A stretch of 47,837 nt of DNA from Emmonsiellopsis sp. PD_33 (lineage: Eukaryota > Ascomycota > Eurotiomycetes > Onygenales > Ajellomycetaceae). Below, piece by piece: positions 1 through 11,139 of this stretch (its first letter is position 1; every line of letters starts with the position of its first letter). Below the pieces are notes generated by a model. The model saw only the letters and a program-made list of their open reading frames with translations, did not search any database and had not been told where the DNA came from. The position numbers and the translations under genes were made by a program. Where the stretch lies: positions 1-47,837 of the forward strand of contig JANTQF010000270.1 of NCBI GenBank assembly GCA_032988165.1. The letters are read 5' to 3'.

Positions 1-506
1 CACCCACCCAACGCCTCCCCCTCCCACAACAACCCCGCCACCAACCCCGTCGCACACCCCTGGCTCAACCCACCCACAATCACCCTCCCGGCGCCCCCCT
101 CCACCCCCTCTACCTCCGCCCTCACCACCTCGTGTATAAACGCCACCGACTCCCTCAGCCCCTCAATCTGCAGCTCCTCCCGCTGGATCCGGATCTCATA
201 GGGCGTCCAGCAGTCGAACCACTGGTTGATGAGGGAGCGGTTGAACTGGGCGGTGCGGCGGCGGGAGGCGGTGGGGAAAACGAATTTTGCGTGCGGGAAG
301 GCGGTGCGCAGGGTGGTGATGGGGTCTGGGGTGTTGGTGAGAGGTGAGGTGGTGGCGGTAGTAGTGATGGGGAAGGGAGTGGTGAGGAGTTGGTGGCTGA
401 AGAGGGAGGCGTTGGAGCCGCGGCCGTGGAGGAGGATGAGGGTTTGTTTGTGCGGGGGTTGGAGGGGGGGGATGGTGAGGGGGGTGGGGTAGTCGGGTGA
501 AGGCAT
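1..506 (-). CDS. Acyl-protein thioesterase / phospholipase-carboxylesterase-like hydrolase, 3' truncated by window edge
   Basis: The minus strand is open from an ATG at 504-506 to the window edge, giving 168 codons with no stop, so the C-terminus lies outside. Residues 23-33 contain LILLHGRGSNA, the oxyanion-side loop typical of Abhydrolase_2 esterases. Residues 95-110 (NQWFDCWTPYEIRIQR) and the nucleophile elbow GGLSQG with Ser148 fit the acyl-protein thioesterase/carboxylesterase family. That family hydrolyses acyl esters or thioesters, usually in the cytosol. The catalytic Asp and His are not in view. There is no signal peptide and no intron in the visible part. Codon use is very C-rich in the first 60 residues, which are Pro/Thr-rich. 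The family call is firm; the substrate is not known. Confidence 0.8.
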   Translation of the reverse strand, partial: MPSPDYPTPLTIPPLQPPHKQTLILLHGRGSNASLFSHQLLTTPFPITTTATTSPLTNTPDPITTLRTAFPHAKFVFPTASRRRTAQFNRSLINQWFDCWTPYEIRIQREELQIEGLRESVAFIHEVVRAEVEGVEGGAGRVIVGGLSQGCATGLVAGLLWEGEALGG

Positions 507-1268
507 GTTGGTTTATTGTGGATGGCCTGTTTTTTTTCTTCTTCTTTTTTTTTTTTGTGGATGGTTGGTTTTAAGCTGGCGGATGGTGTGGGTTGAAGGG
601 GTTTTTGTAGTTATGCAGCAGTCATACAATGCGGGGCCCAAAACAGCGTGGCTAACGGGCACGGCACACAGGTGGAATTGGCCTTTTGGTAATCAGATCC
701 ATTCGATAGATATGGACTGAGAAAGGAGAGGTGAAGCGGGTAACCTTTGCGGAAGACGGGAACATCCCAACCTTGGTTCAAAGATAGAGTTGACGCATAA
801 CGTGACGCCCTCTATACTATTTGTGCATCTTCATAGTTCGATACTAGTATGGGAAATCTGGATTCCGAATCCACCTCCACGCCAACCAACAAGGATGGCC
901 TCATCAGCTTCCAAAGCAAGTCTCCACAATATTCTTTTGTTCTCCCTGTTTTGATGGATGGATACTGACTTCATTAGGATCGACAGCTCCTGGTTTCTCG
1001 TGCGTGTTCATCCGCAACTGAAGCTTGCAGAGAAATACAAGTACCACGCAAGAAGAAACATCCGTCATCCAACTCCTGTGGCTCCTTTAACCAAATGTTT
1101 ACTGCCCCCTTTTGCTGCGGTTCTCCTCCAGCCTCGTCCTCGCCCTCGTATTCAGCCTGCTTTTAGTTGCTTAGGCAACAGATTGAAAGAGACATCCGCC
1201 CTGCGTGTTTCTGTCCTTCTGCGCTGTGATCCGGATCCGTTTCTTTCATCTCAGAATAACAGACACCT
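507..1268. other. Divergent intergenic region
   Basis: This stretch lies between the minus-strand esterase and the plus-strand F-box gene. It holds a T-rich tract near 530-556 just upstream of the esterase start, and a pyrimidine-rich leader near 1080-1260 before the F-box ATG. One CGGATCCG palindrome sits at 1232-1239, about 30 bp before that ATG. I see no gene in it. Confidence 0.5.
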
Positions 1269-2942
1269 ATGACGATGCACCCGCTCCAGGTCCCCGAAAT
1301 TCTCTCCAACGTTCTGCTCTTTGCAGATCGCCAAACACTTGCGGCTGCGGCACGAGTGAATTCCCTGTGGGCGGATATAGCAACAGATGCATGTTACTTT
1401 CGCCCCCATTTCTCAATTGAAGGGGTGCAGCATTCTAACATCAGACAGTGGTTATGGCGCGGCGACTCCATTCTCCGGACCCTCGTCGGGTGGACGACTC
1501 TTGCACTAGCGAACATTGCAAAATGCTCGGAAGCTCGAATGGCCTGGTATCTTAGAAAGATCCATCTAGTCGATCTGCATCTCGTTGGCGAGCTTCATCT
1601 CGACGTCCCGTCCTTGATGGAAGATAACAAGCTCGACTTCCCCAATGCCAGGTCTATGACTGTGTTTGCATGGGATGGATACCTTCAGGAAACGGAGTTT
1701 GAGCAGCTTTTGTCTTCAAAACTTGTGTGCTTGGATTTAACAGGCGCCACAATTGAGAGTCCATCTATCCTGCGGTTCATCAAGGTGAGTTTATACTTGA
1801 CCCTCCAAATCTCTGTCTGTCGACGGCCTCCTCATTTCTATTTTTGGTAACAGGAACATGTGCCAATGCTCCGGAGTTTTGGCTTCCGATTGTACAGTGA
1901 ACAGAACCTGACCACAGGTGAATTGCTGGACTTCCTCGAGGGTATGCCGGCCATCACCCATCTAGAGGCGGATATAGACCCACAGTTGATAAGCGAGGAA
2001 CTCGTGCAGCACCTTGCGCTGCGCCCTAATTTAGAGCTGTTGTCCTTTGAGTATAGCAACATCTGCGAGCCAGTTTTCGCCTATAAAACCCTTTTCTCGG
2101 GAACCATCCGGCGACCGATATTTCAGGCCATGCGGTGCCTAAATATCCACCTAAGCATCCCTCCAAATTCACCAGTACCAATAACTGGTCTGCCCAAGCT
2201 TGACAATCTTCAAAGTATCAAGCTCCGCTTGGACAGTACACCATATGTGGGCTCCATCATTGGTTCCCTGGCTTCTTGCCCACTGCTCGAAGATATCATC
2301 ATTTTGGTTGACGAAGTGGTAAGAATACAGGGGGAAATCCTCCTGCACATAGCGCGCAGCTGTCCTCGAGTTCGCGGGTTCCGGCTTGATTTTTATATTC
2401 AGGGGTACGATGATGAGCTCAACGACCACTTCATCGATGAAATGTTGTCGTGCTGGCCGGCCCTAACCGACTTCTTTTTATATCCCAACCCCGAGGCGGC
2501 GGTGTCTTTTACTCCTGCTATCTTTGAGTCCTTTGCCCGTTATTGCCCACGCCTCACCCATCTCAAATTTTTATTAGATCTTGACTTCGAGCGGCTAATG
2601 AACGCCCCGGACGAGATCAAGTTCCCATGCCTGCACTTCTTCACGATAAACGAGATACGACTACGAGGACCGGTGCCTGAACCCAACTCCGACGACTTCG
2701 AGCCCACAGCGCGGCGATTTACCAAGCTGCTTGCCGACCGGTTTCCAGTCCTGAAAAGTTTCACGCATAGCGGTAACAGCCCGTTCACCCCGAAAGAGAG
2801 TCGTCCAGCGCTTTGGCGGATTGGACTGGAGTTCTTAGAGGACAGGGATGTGCCAACCCCCATGTTCACGACTGCGGGGGTGGAGTTGAGGAAGAGATTG
2901 ATAGAGCCGGCGCCTGGGAGCAGATTTAACCCATGCTCTTAA
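1269..2942 (+). CDS. F-box protein with leucine-rich-like C-terminal region
   Basis: There are two exons, 1269-1784 and 1854-2942, giving 534 residues. The 69-bp intron has donor GTGAGT at 1785 and acceptor AACAG ending at 1853, phase 0. The first 45 residues have the F-box pattern (PLQVPEILSNVLLFADRQ, then AAARVNSLWADIATDACY). The remainder has recurring short segments such as LEADIDPQL, LNIHLSIPP and LESFARYCPRLTHL, like the degenerate LRR arrays of fungal F-box proteins. Such proteins usually link a substrate to Skp1-Cullin1 ubiquitin ligases. The target is unknown. A second in-frame ATG two codons later is an equally possible start. No signal peptide or membrane segment is seen. Confidence 0.82.
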
Positions 2943-3125
2943 TTTTTTTGATGGGGATTATTTTAATGTGTTCTTCGGGACTGACAGAGCGAGGTTACTT
3001 TGCATCCGGATTCATGGAGGAGTTTTACTGAATGTGGCAAAGAAACCCCTGGCTGCAGCGGACCAGAATCCCGAGAGACTGATAGTAGGGATTGTACAGA
3101 TATACATTGGAGAGGACCAATTGGA
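2943..3125. other. Spacer between F-box gene and transposon
   Basis: This is the 3' flank of the F-box gene up to the TA target site of the transposon. No coding or structural signal is seen. Confidence 0.4.
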
Positions 3126-3127
3126 TA

Positions 3128-3170
3128 ACGTGACTCACCACTCAACGCCCAGTCCCACCCAATGCCCACC
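3128..3170 (+). repeat. Left terminal inverted repeat of the pogo element
   Basis: These 43 bases match the reverse complement of 5400-5442 except at repeat positions 36 and 41. Both mismatches are transitions, with this copy carrying TG and CA where the other has CG. It is preceded by TA at 3126-3127. Confidence 0.93.
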
Positions 3171-3209
3171 TTTTCATCCTTCAACCTTCTATCTTCAACC
3201 ACCCCCAGG

Positions 3210-5160
3210 ATGAGCTATGAAGCTTCAATTCAGGCTGTGATTAGTGATTTAGAATTGCAAGAGACACCAAATTTCTCCCATATAGCTGAGAAATATGGCA
3301 TAAGCTAATCAACACTCTCCTGATGCTACAGAGGTATTCAGATGTCCAGAACTGATGCAGCTTCTTCCTATATGTGAAATCTCATGGAATCTGAAGAAAA
3401 ACACCTCATCTCTTATATCAATTGACTTGCAGACTGTGGTTTCCCTACTATGCCTCATATCCTTGAGAATCTTGTTGTTGAGATTATGTGAAGCCCTATA
3501 GGGAAGAACTGGGTAGTATGGTTCTGTAACTGATACAAAAATGAGATCAAGTTGTTATATCTATGAAATATCAACCAAAAATGGAAGATTGTGGATAATT
3601 CAGTATATTTCAGTCATTTCTTCAATCTTGTATTGATTTTTTACTTATATCTATCTATATTTGTTGTTTTCATGGAATTATATACTGATTTGTGTGGTCT
3701 TGCTAGCTGTAGCAGATGATTCTCAAATATTAGATTGAGATGCAAAATATATATAATTTTAATGAAAAAGGCTTTATTCTTGGGCTCATTCAAATGATTA
3801 AATGCATTGTCTCTATTGAATCTCTCAAATCAGACTGGGTAATAAGAGGCAGTCAAGATGGGAGCTGCAAATTCATCTCATTACTAACAGCAATTTGTGT
3901 GGATAGAATGACTATCCCACCTGCCCTCATATATAAGGGGGAATCAAGGGATATGCAAGATACTTGGTTGGAGGATTTTGATAGCACAAAGAACCAGGCC
4001 TACTTTGCTGCTTCAGAGAATGGATGGAGCAGTAATGAATATGATTTAATGTGGTTAAAATCTATATTTAACTGCCATATAAAGGCCAAAGCAGGGTGTG
4101 GGTGGTAGCTCCTTATATTAGATGGCCATTCCTCTCATATAAATATAGCCTTCATTAATTATACTAAGTAGAATTGTATTTTACTTGCAGTCCTTCCTCC
4201 CCACTCTACATACTATTTATAGCTGCTAGATATTGGGATATTTAGACCACTTGCAAAGGCCTATTCAAACCAACTGAATGAAAATATCTGCACCATGTTT
4301 AGCCTTATTCATACTACAAAACACAATTTTTGGAGGTTATTCAAGGTGGTGTGGGATGAGGCTGTTATGCCTGCAAATATAACTATAGTCTTTGCTGCCA
4401 CTGGTATTTACCCTATCAATCCTGACTGTGTTCTTACAAAAATTCAATACCCATGAACTCCTGTAGAGCTTGCTCAGTGAATTCCAACATCTATATGGGC
4501 ATGGAGAGGCCTTGTGAAGAATGTTACCTACTCTAAATGTCAATTTTCATATAACACTTGATGACTTATTTATGGCAGGAAGAGAATGACACTTGACAGA
4601 GAGATTCTCTTAATAGAAAATCAACATCTCCAATGTGTGTTAAATAAGGAATGAAAATGATGAAAGAATGATAAGTAAATGGGGCTATTTAATGTATTAA
4701 ATCCTTTCATGGTGTAGTTCTTCTTATCATTCAAAGTTCAAGCTGCTCATGAGAATGTTGCAGCTGCAGAGGCTGAAAAAACAGATCAATAGACCTATAA
4801 GGATGATGCCTGCCTCTAATGCTCTATTTTGAAGGAATAGAAGGAGGTTGCCACCACTGAATGGAAGGTTGAGTGTGAGAATGCCCATTAAGAGCTTACT
4901 AAGCATCATAAAGAGGAAAAAGCTGCAAAAGCTGCTCAGCATCAGATTAATATTAAATTATGAAATGCTAAGTGCCTGCAGCAGCAAAAAGAGAAGGAAG
5001 AAAGAGCTGCAAAATGTCTCTAGGTGTGGTTAAATCACCAGGCAGGTGGTGCATGGTCAAGATGGCCTACAGAGCAGGCAATTACATCTTCAATTAACCC
5101 CCCATGCCCTATACAACCTTCCCAAAATGATAATAATATCAATACAGACCCCCTCAAGTA
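3210..5160 (+). pseudogene. Degenerate pogo/Fot1-like transposase (DDE_1)
   Basis: The ATG at 3210 opens MSYEASIQAVISDLEL, followed by a helix-turn-helix-like segment (FSHIAEKYGI), and a stop follows quickly. Frame-conserved fragments continue: NEKGFILG at 3761, then GWSSNEYDLMWL, LLILDGHSSHI near 4112-4145, LLDIGIFRPLAKAY near 4223-4265, WDEAVMPANI near 4350, and an Ala/Lys/Glu-rich coiled tail near 4740-5020. The second and third acidic positions of the DDD/E triad remain (LDGHSSH, LDIGIF). The first is AAT (Asn, 3761-3763) where the family has Asp, so the enzyme would be dead even without its many stops. The end is approximate. Confidence 0.85.
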
Positions 5161-5399
5161 AGATCTCACTGCTCCTTCATTATTTCCTACTACATTAGTT
5201 TCAAATTACTCACCTATTTCAAATCTACCCACCTCTTGTTTCAGCTACCACCTGAGGCCCAACAATCATTTTTTGGATTAACCATATAATTTTCTATGTA
5301 CTATCCCACATGTATTTTTAATGTTTAATTTTTAATATGAATATTTAATCGCGTTGTTGAGAAATCATTAAAAATCTACAGGCATTTATGGTGGGATGA

Positions 5400-5442
5400 G
5401 GCGGGCGTTGGGTGGGACTGGGCGTTGAGTGGTGAGTCACGT
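5400..5442 (-). repeat. Right terminal inverted repeat of the pogo element
   Basis: This is the reverse-complement partner of 3128-3170 and ends GAGTCACGT immediately before the TA at 5443-5444. It carries the CG version of both mismatched sites, so it is the less mutated end. Confidence 0.93.
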
Positions 5443-5444
5443 TA

Positions 5445-6363
5445 TAAAAACGGGCAGGTTTTTTTTCCACACGAAGCAATGTTCGTATTTGATGTCAACA
5501 TTCCTCCCCTTGTCTCCTCCATTAGTAATTGCTGCTGGTGGTTGCAGGGGCAAATGTCAGATGGAACGCTGACGGCTGTGGTGGATCGCCGTTGCAGTGC
5601 TAGTCAAGCATCACGTGACCATATCTGTCAAGTCCGGAGCGGCGGAACCACACCCCGACGGGATTCTTATCTCAACGACATGCGACTCCGGACTCTAGAA
5701 TCCACAGGGCTACAGGGCTGCCTTGATAACGTGCATTCTGGAACTTATCTTGGCTATTTGAAATTGCAGCCAGTATATGCTGGGAGTGCTGTTTTTCACG
5801 CTGTTGGCCAACCTTGCGCTAAATGACTCCTCGTGTTCTTGACAGACCCCGACGTGGGACGGGGGGGATGAGGTTACAGCCAGGTTCCCCAGTCCACCCG
5901 CAAAGCTTCGGTGCTTGTCTTTCTAGCCTGTCGCTCCAAGTTTCAAACCAGGATCATGGCCCCATCATCCATGCTTTGCTGTCGGGCTGGGGTAACCCCG
6001 GGCTGCCAAGACGCCTTCCCGCCCCTTGATTCGCCGTTCCCGCAATTGCTTGTTTTCGGCCGAAGTTATCTCTCGCACGATGCGGGGCTCATGCTGGGAT
6101 GGGCAGCTCCTCAGGGGGGGGCGCTCTCTCTCGGCGTCGGCGGCATCCGCGACTTGCAGTAACCACATATATCCCGTCGACGGCCACCCCCCCCCCCTTT
6201 TGTTTTCTTCCTTTGAACCCTCACTGGAATTGACCGTTCTCGCTGCTGCCCAGATTTTGCGTCTTCTCGCAGCACCGCCTTCTTATCAAAGCTCCGCAAG
6301 GGCGAATTTCTACCCTCCTGACGGCTTCCAAGTCTCCCATACTCGCCCAATTTCAACCTAGAC
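5445..6363. promoter_or_regulatory. Upstream region of the peptide transporter
   Basis: About 920 bp lie between the transposon and the PTR2 start. I see a TCACGTGAC core near 5612, a TGACTC (Gcn4/CpcA-type) site near 5823, and TTATCT (GATA-type, reverse) sites near 5665 and 5746. These would suit nitrogen and amino-acid control of a peptide transporter, but such short motifs are common by chance. Short open frames here have no family signature. Confidence 0.35.
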
Positions 6364-8457
6364 ATGGCGGACGAAAAATTCCCAGAGTATGCCCTCCTTT
6401 CCCCTGCTCCATTCTCTCCTCTACATGATCTGAATATGTGAGCTGATAATCCTTCGCGCGACGTCACAGGGAGAAGATTGATGTCCAGGATTCCAGGCCC
6501 TCAGTCGATGTCAATGACCCAAAGGCTGTGACTCCTGATGGAGGGGAGCCTACGGAGTACGAAAAATCCACCCTACGCCATATCAGTGACGACTTAGCAC
6601 TGCGTATCTGGCTTATCGCCATTGTCGAACTGTGCGAGCGCTTCACGTATTATGCCTTGTCAGTCGAGACTCAAAATTATGCCCAGAGACCCCTGGATGG
6701 AAGCCTCGGACGTGGCGCGCTAGGGCTAGGACAGAAGGGCGCCACAGCCCTCACGACGTTCTTCTCATTTTTCTGCTATGTCACGCCAATTCCAGGCGCC
6801 ATCCTCGCTGATCAGTATATCGGGAAGTACCGGGCGATTATTGTTTTTGCGATCGTGTATATCGTTGGCTTGTTGATCCTACTATTGACCTCGATTCCCG
6901 TGGCCCTGGAGCATGGAGCTGGGCTTGGTGGTTTTATCACGGCCCTCATCGTTATCGGTTTCGGGACAGGCGGGATCAAAGCTAACGTTTCGCCCTTGAT
7001 TGCGGACCAATACACCAAACGAAAAATGGCTGTGAAAACTACCCCCAAAGGAGAGCGTGTCATTATATCCCCGGCTGTTACAATTCAGCGCATTTACACG
7101 ATTTTCTACGCTTGCATCAACGTTGGATGTCTGTCCATGCTTGCTGCACCATACATGGAACGGGATGTTGGTTTTTGGACCGTGTTCCTCATGTGCACTC
7201 TGCTTTTCTTCGTTGCGCTTGCCGTCCTCGTGTTTGGCCGTAACAAGTACGTCATCAGGCCGCCAACCGGAGCCATCATTACCGACGCGTTCAAGCTCAT
7301 TTGGATCATGATGAAGAACCGCAATATGAATGCGCCAAAGGAAATCATCAACACTCGGACAGGACAGGTCTGGGATTCCCACTTTGTGGAGGAAGTGAAG
7401 AGAGCATTTGTCGCCTGCAAGATCTTCTGCTTCTTCCCTGTCTTCTGGGTCATCTATGGACAATTCTCTTCGAACTTTGTCTCTCAAGGTAGGCGAAACT
7501 CAACCGTCTCATTTTCACCCCAGAAACCCCTCACGAATCTTTGTTGTCCATTCATACCCTGGATACACCGCACCCAGCATGTCGTATGATGTCGCTTTAA
7601 AGTTGCATTTTCCGCCAACATTGCCCCTGTCCATTCTTCCTTTCACCCATTATATCAAAGCATTTGAAGCGGCCCATCTTGGAGCCATTTGACCCATGCA
7701 ATCTTCCCTGCTCTATATTCTATCCTTAGCCTCGCTTTTTTCGCTTTTTTCGCTTTTGACTCCCTGCTATCAATCACTACTTATGATAACTTTTCTAACA
7801 AATAATCCTTGAACAGCCGGCCAGATGGCGGGTCATGGTATCCCGAACAATCTCATGCAAAATTTCGACCCTATCGCCATCCTCGTCACCCTCCCGATCC
7901 TCGACCGTATCGTTTACCCCTGGCTAAACAAGAAGCATATTAGCTTCCTTCCCATCACGCGTATTACTGTTGGAATCTTTCTGTGCTCCTTTGCCATGAT
8001 CTACGCTGGTGTTCTCCAACACTTTATCTACCAAGCCGGCCCATGCTACGAGTCACCACTTTGCCCTGCCTCCGAAGTCGACGGTGTCATGCAGGGTAAT
8101 GACATCCACATTGCCATCCAGGCGCCCGCGTACATGTTCATCGGTTGGGCTGAGGTCTTCTTCAGCGTCTCTGCCCTCGAGTACGCGTACATGAAAGCCC
8201 CTGAACAGCTGAAGAGTTTTGTCCAATCGCTCTACCTGCTGACCAACGCTTTCGGGTCTGCAATTGGAATGGCCCTCAGCCCCGTTGCGTACGACCCCGC
8301 GATTATGTGGATGTATGTTGGCTTAGCCTGTGCGGCTGTGGTGACTTCTATTGTCTTTTGGCTGCTGTTCCGCCATCTGAACCAGTTGGAGGAGGAGATG
8401 AATGCGCTGGATAAGGACTATGAGTCGGAAAAGACGCAGTCTGACGAAGAGGCGTAG
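6364..8457 (+). CDS. ptr2: PTR2-type proton-coupled oligopeptide transporter (POT family)
   Basis: Three exons, 6364-6386, 6470-7488 and 7817-8457, give 560 residues. The introns are 83 and 328 bp, and both have GT..AG ends that keep frame. The POT signatures are plain: VELCERFTYY at about 60-69 (the ExxER motif of helix 1), GFGTGGIKANVSP, and FYACINVG at about 220-227 (FYxxINxG). The junction SQ-AGQMAGHGIPNN restores a conserved segment across the long intron. Many hydrophobic helices fit a 12-helix plasma-membrane importer of di- and tripeptides driven by protons. The 60-residue N-terminus is hydrophilic and the C-tail acidic, as in fungal PTR2. The 23-nt first exon is the least certain part, but its reading frame and ATG context are good. 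Confidence 0.92.
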
Positions 8458-9731
8458 CTTTTCTGAGGCTACGTTATGTATACTCACCTATCTACTCATC
8501 TATTATGAATTTGGATCCTGTGAGGGCCCTCATGAACTCTTCTCTATTGTCATTATTTTGTTATTTTATCCCACTTGAACCTTACGTCTGGCCTTAGTAT
8601 GCTCTAACGCGCTATGAGTAGAAGCTGATCACATCCTTGCAAGAGACGACGTTAAGAATGCAGTGGTTTTTAGAGACATTTGACCTTTCAGCCGGGTGAG
8701 ACTGAACGCTTACTACTTAAAGCATCCTGTAAGAGGCCGTTGACGCCCTGCCTGTGGCTTGGCTAATGCGCTCTTTGTCCTGGCCCCCTTGGAGATTCTT
8801 TGCGTAGTGCTTGTATGTGTAGCCCATCTGCTGGGCTCCAGCGTTTCGAATTGCTTTCTTATAAGCTTTGCTCGGGGTTGACCTTCTCCGCCTGTGATAT
8901 GACGGGTTTATGTCCCGTGCGACTAACTCTGTTCTAGAAGGAATGCTTTCTCTCTGACATACCATCTCAACTAACTAGCTCACTCCACGCGGTATTGGCA
9001 TTGAGAATGAATGCATCATTCAGGGACCCCCCCCCTCTCTCTCTCTAAATCAGCAACCACATCCTGGGTTTCTCTCTGGCTGTGCCTGTAGAAATAGACG
9101 GTATTCCTCCTGTGCAGTGGCTTTGGATTAGGTAAGGGGTTTTTTACTGATGCATGGGGCGTGGGGAGTTTTATTGGTGCAGGTCTTTGGTTCATTTATT
9201 CATTTATATATTTTTTTCTTTTTTTGTTGGACTAGACCAGGCTGCTGCAAGCGGTTGTTAACTATGGGGAGGGGAGACCCTAGGAGGTTGTAGAAATACT
9301 AACTAATTTATAGGGAAAGTGTAGTACACTATGCGTGAACTAACATCAAGTGAGATTACACGAGAACTCGGGTTTCCCGACACTATATCTAACCATGTTG
9401 GATCTTGATGTATGCCAGTTGGAGGGCTCATTGATCTGACCCTGTCCTGCCACTCTTTAAAAACTATAATAGTTGACCCCTCTCATTTACCCTCCCTTCA
9501 TTATCCTCTGTCACCAGGCACGCCAGGCCTGTTGCCAGCTTTATTCGGTAGGGTTTCTCTCTTAAGGCCCCAATACACCTTAAAATTACACTGTCCTCAG
9601 GCCCCTTTTCTCATGCATAACATTGAGGCAGGTTGCCCTTTCACCCATTATATGTCAGTCTAAGAGCCCCCTGTAGTAGGCTTTCCAAATCCCCCATGCA
9701 GCAGTGTTATATCACACTTCACTGTTCCGTT

Positions 9732-9754
9732 CCCTCTCAGCTCTTCTGAGAGGG
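9732..9754. repeat. Short perfect hairpin
   Basis: A CCCTCTCAG arm is followed by a 5-base loop (CTCTT) and the exact complement CTGAGAGGG. It is a compact stem-loop in gene-poor DNA with no assigned role. Confidence 0.45.
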
Positions 9755-10119
9755 CGAGAGAGGAGAGACCGTCAGTACTAAAAATGTTAATTTTTGCGCA
9801 TGCACTCACTTCCCCTCCTTCCCGGTTTGCGCCGCTAACCCCCCCTTTTTTCCTTTGACCCCCTATCATTCCCACCACCCCTACTCCCTATCATCCCCTT
9901 AGAAAAATATATTCACGCTCTCTACTACATGGAAATGGAAAAACTATAACCTGGCCTCCCATAAATTGAGAATTTTAATGGGGTGCGCATCAGGTCATGG
10001 GACAGTGCACCTTGCTGCTTTTTACCCTTTTTTGCTATAGCTGGCGCCAGCGGCGTAGCTGGATGCTAGCTATTTATCAATAAGTAACCATATGGGGTGC
10101 AAGCAGAATGGTTCTTCTT

Positions 10120-10280
10120 GCTGATCTCTTGTACAGCAGACTGATATCCTGTGCCACGTAGCCAGCACAATACACATTCCATTGGCTCCCAAGAGTTGAT
10201 GACACATTATCAGGAAATAGATAACGGTGCGCCTATGGCAAAGACAAAATCCCAGTTGTCTGGAATACCATTGCCATGCC
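10120..10280. repeat. Diverged direct repeat, copy 1
   Basis: It starts GCTGATCTCTTG and shares ordered blocks with 10330-10505: GACTGATATCCT, CCATTGGCT, CAAGAGTT, AATCCCA and CTGG. The copies differ by many substitutions and short indels, so the duplication is old. Confidence 0.65.
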
Positions 10281-10329
10281 ACTTTCCAGTAAACCTCTGA
10301 GGGAAAGAAATAAAGTTCTCAGGCAAAAT

Positions 10330-10505
10330 GCTGATCTCTTGTGAAATAGACTGATATCCTCTGTCACATCACCAGCATAATGTCCATTGGCTACCAAGAG
10401 TTAATGTAGACGTACTCTGAAGTCTATGGCAACACAATACGAATAGGTAATGGTGCACTTATGGCGAAGATGAAATCCCAATTGCCTGGCACCCAATTAC
10501 CATCC
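10330..10505. repeat. Diverged direct repeat, copy 2
   Basis: This is the second copy of the 10120-10280 unit in the same orientation, starting GCTGATCTCTTG, with about 50 bp between them. Several differences are C/T or G/A transitions, which fits decay of duplicated DNA. Confidence 0.65.
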
Positions 10506-10584
10506 ACCGCGCTGAATCTAAATATATAATAACTGAAGGCCTATGGTAAGTGACATAAAATGCTGAACAGTCTGGCTCCTTGGG

Positions 10585-10593
10585 TATATAAGG
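10585..10593 (+). promoter_or_regulatory. TATA box of the small secreted protein gene
   Basis: TATATAAGG lies 211 bp before the ATG at 10804. The distance suggests a leader of about 180 nt, if this is the box used. Confidence 0.45.
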
Positions 10594-10803
10594 TAAAGCC
10601 TTGCTACCCACGAACACTGCGGAACCAAAAGCACCTTCATCAGATCATCTCGATTTCCACCCCCCATAGTCCGAAAACCAACGCTCAATTAGCACCCACC
10701 TCCCTTTTTGAATCCGGTTTTTGGTATGTTTGGCGATGCAAGTGTCTCCTTAGTACCTAGACCGTTCACAATTTGTTAACCTTCCTCACAGTAGTCATCC
10801 AAC

Positions 10804-11139
10804 ATGAAAACGACCATCTTCGCAACCTCCCTCCTCGCGGCTCTCGCACCGATTGCTTCCGGCTGGCAACTACAGCTTTACTCGTCGGACCTATACCACG
10901 ATGAATTCCATCGTCGTTCCGGCGAAGTCGGTACGGACTGCACGAACCTTGAGGATCCAAACCTTGCACTGTCCATGAAGTGGCAGTCTGGTGTCTGGTA
11001 CGGCGACTGCGATATCTACCTATATGATCGGGATGGCTGTAATGTTGAGCTTGCGCGCAGCATTGGGGGTGACTGGAACGTACCTAGATTCTCTAGCCAT
11101 GCGGCGTCTGAGATCAACTCGTACAGGATTGATTGTTAG
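10804..11139 (+). CDS. Small secreted protein, four cysteines, unknown function
   Basis: A single exon encodes 111 residues. Residues 1-20 form a classic secretion signal (MKTTIFATSLLAALAPIASG). The mature part is about 90 residues with four cysteines (GTDCTN, YGDCDI, RDGCNV and the C-terminal IDC) and many aromatic and acidic residues (WQLQLYSSD, VWYGDCDIYLYDRD). This gives two likely disulfides in a compact beta-rich domain. The order signal, short beta-like strands, final Cys is seen in many fungal effector-like or antimicrobial secreted proteins. I do not recognise the family. The GAA-rich 3' flank and gene-poor 5' flank leave it isolated. The start is well defined by a CAACATGAA context and the signal peptide. 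Confidence 0.75.
   Translation: MKTTIFATSLLAALAPIASGWQLQLYSSDLYHDEFHRRSGEVGTDCTNLEDPNLALSMKWQSGVWYGDCDIYLYDRDGCNVELARSIGGDWNVPRFSSHAASEINSYRIDC

Larger units (their letters stand above)
3128..5442. mobile_element. Tc1/mariner-superfamily pogo/Fot1-type DNA transposon, inactivated
   Basis: The element is 2315 bp long and is bounded by TA dinucleotides at 3126-3127 and 5443-5444, the expected target duplication. Its ends start ACGTGACTCACC and form near-perfect 43-bp terminal inverted repeats. The interior is AT-rich relative to the flanks and encodes a stop-riddled transposase related to the DDE_1 (pogo/Fot1) family. The intact ends with a broken interior fit insertion of a complete element followed by mutational decay. 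Stops are mainly TAA/TAG/TGA where the family has Gln, Arg or Trp codons, which fits C-to-T and G-to-A changes such as RIP. Confidence 0.93.
8458..10803. other. Gene-poor intergenic region, 2.3 kb
   Basis: No supportable gene is seen. It holds the PTR2 3' flank, a C8-(CT)n tract near 9029-9047, T-rich tracts near 9200-9225, a perfect 9-bp-stem hairpin at 9732-9754, a diverged repeat pair at 10120-10505, and the promoter of the small secreted protein. Some of it may be old transposon debris, but no terminal repeats were recognised. Confidence 0.45.

Noticed and set aside
5425..5826. 133-codon frame starting inside the transposon's right end
   Set aside because: Its start lies in the inverted repeat and no family pattern follows. 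It is chance reading into the PTR2 upstream region.
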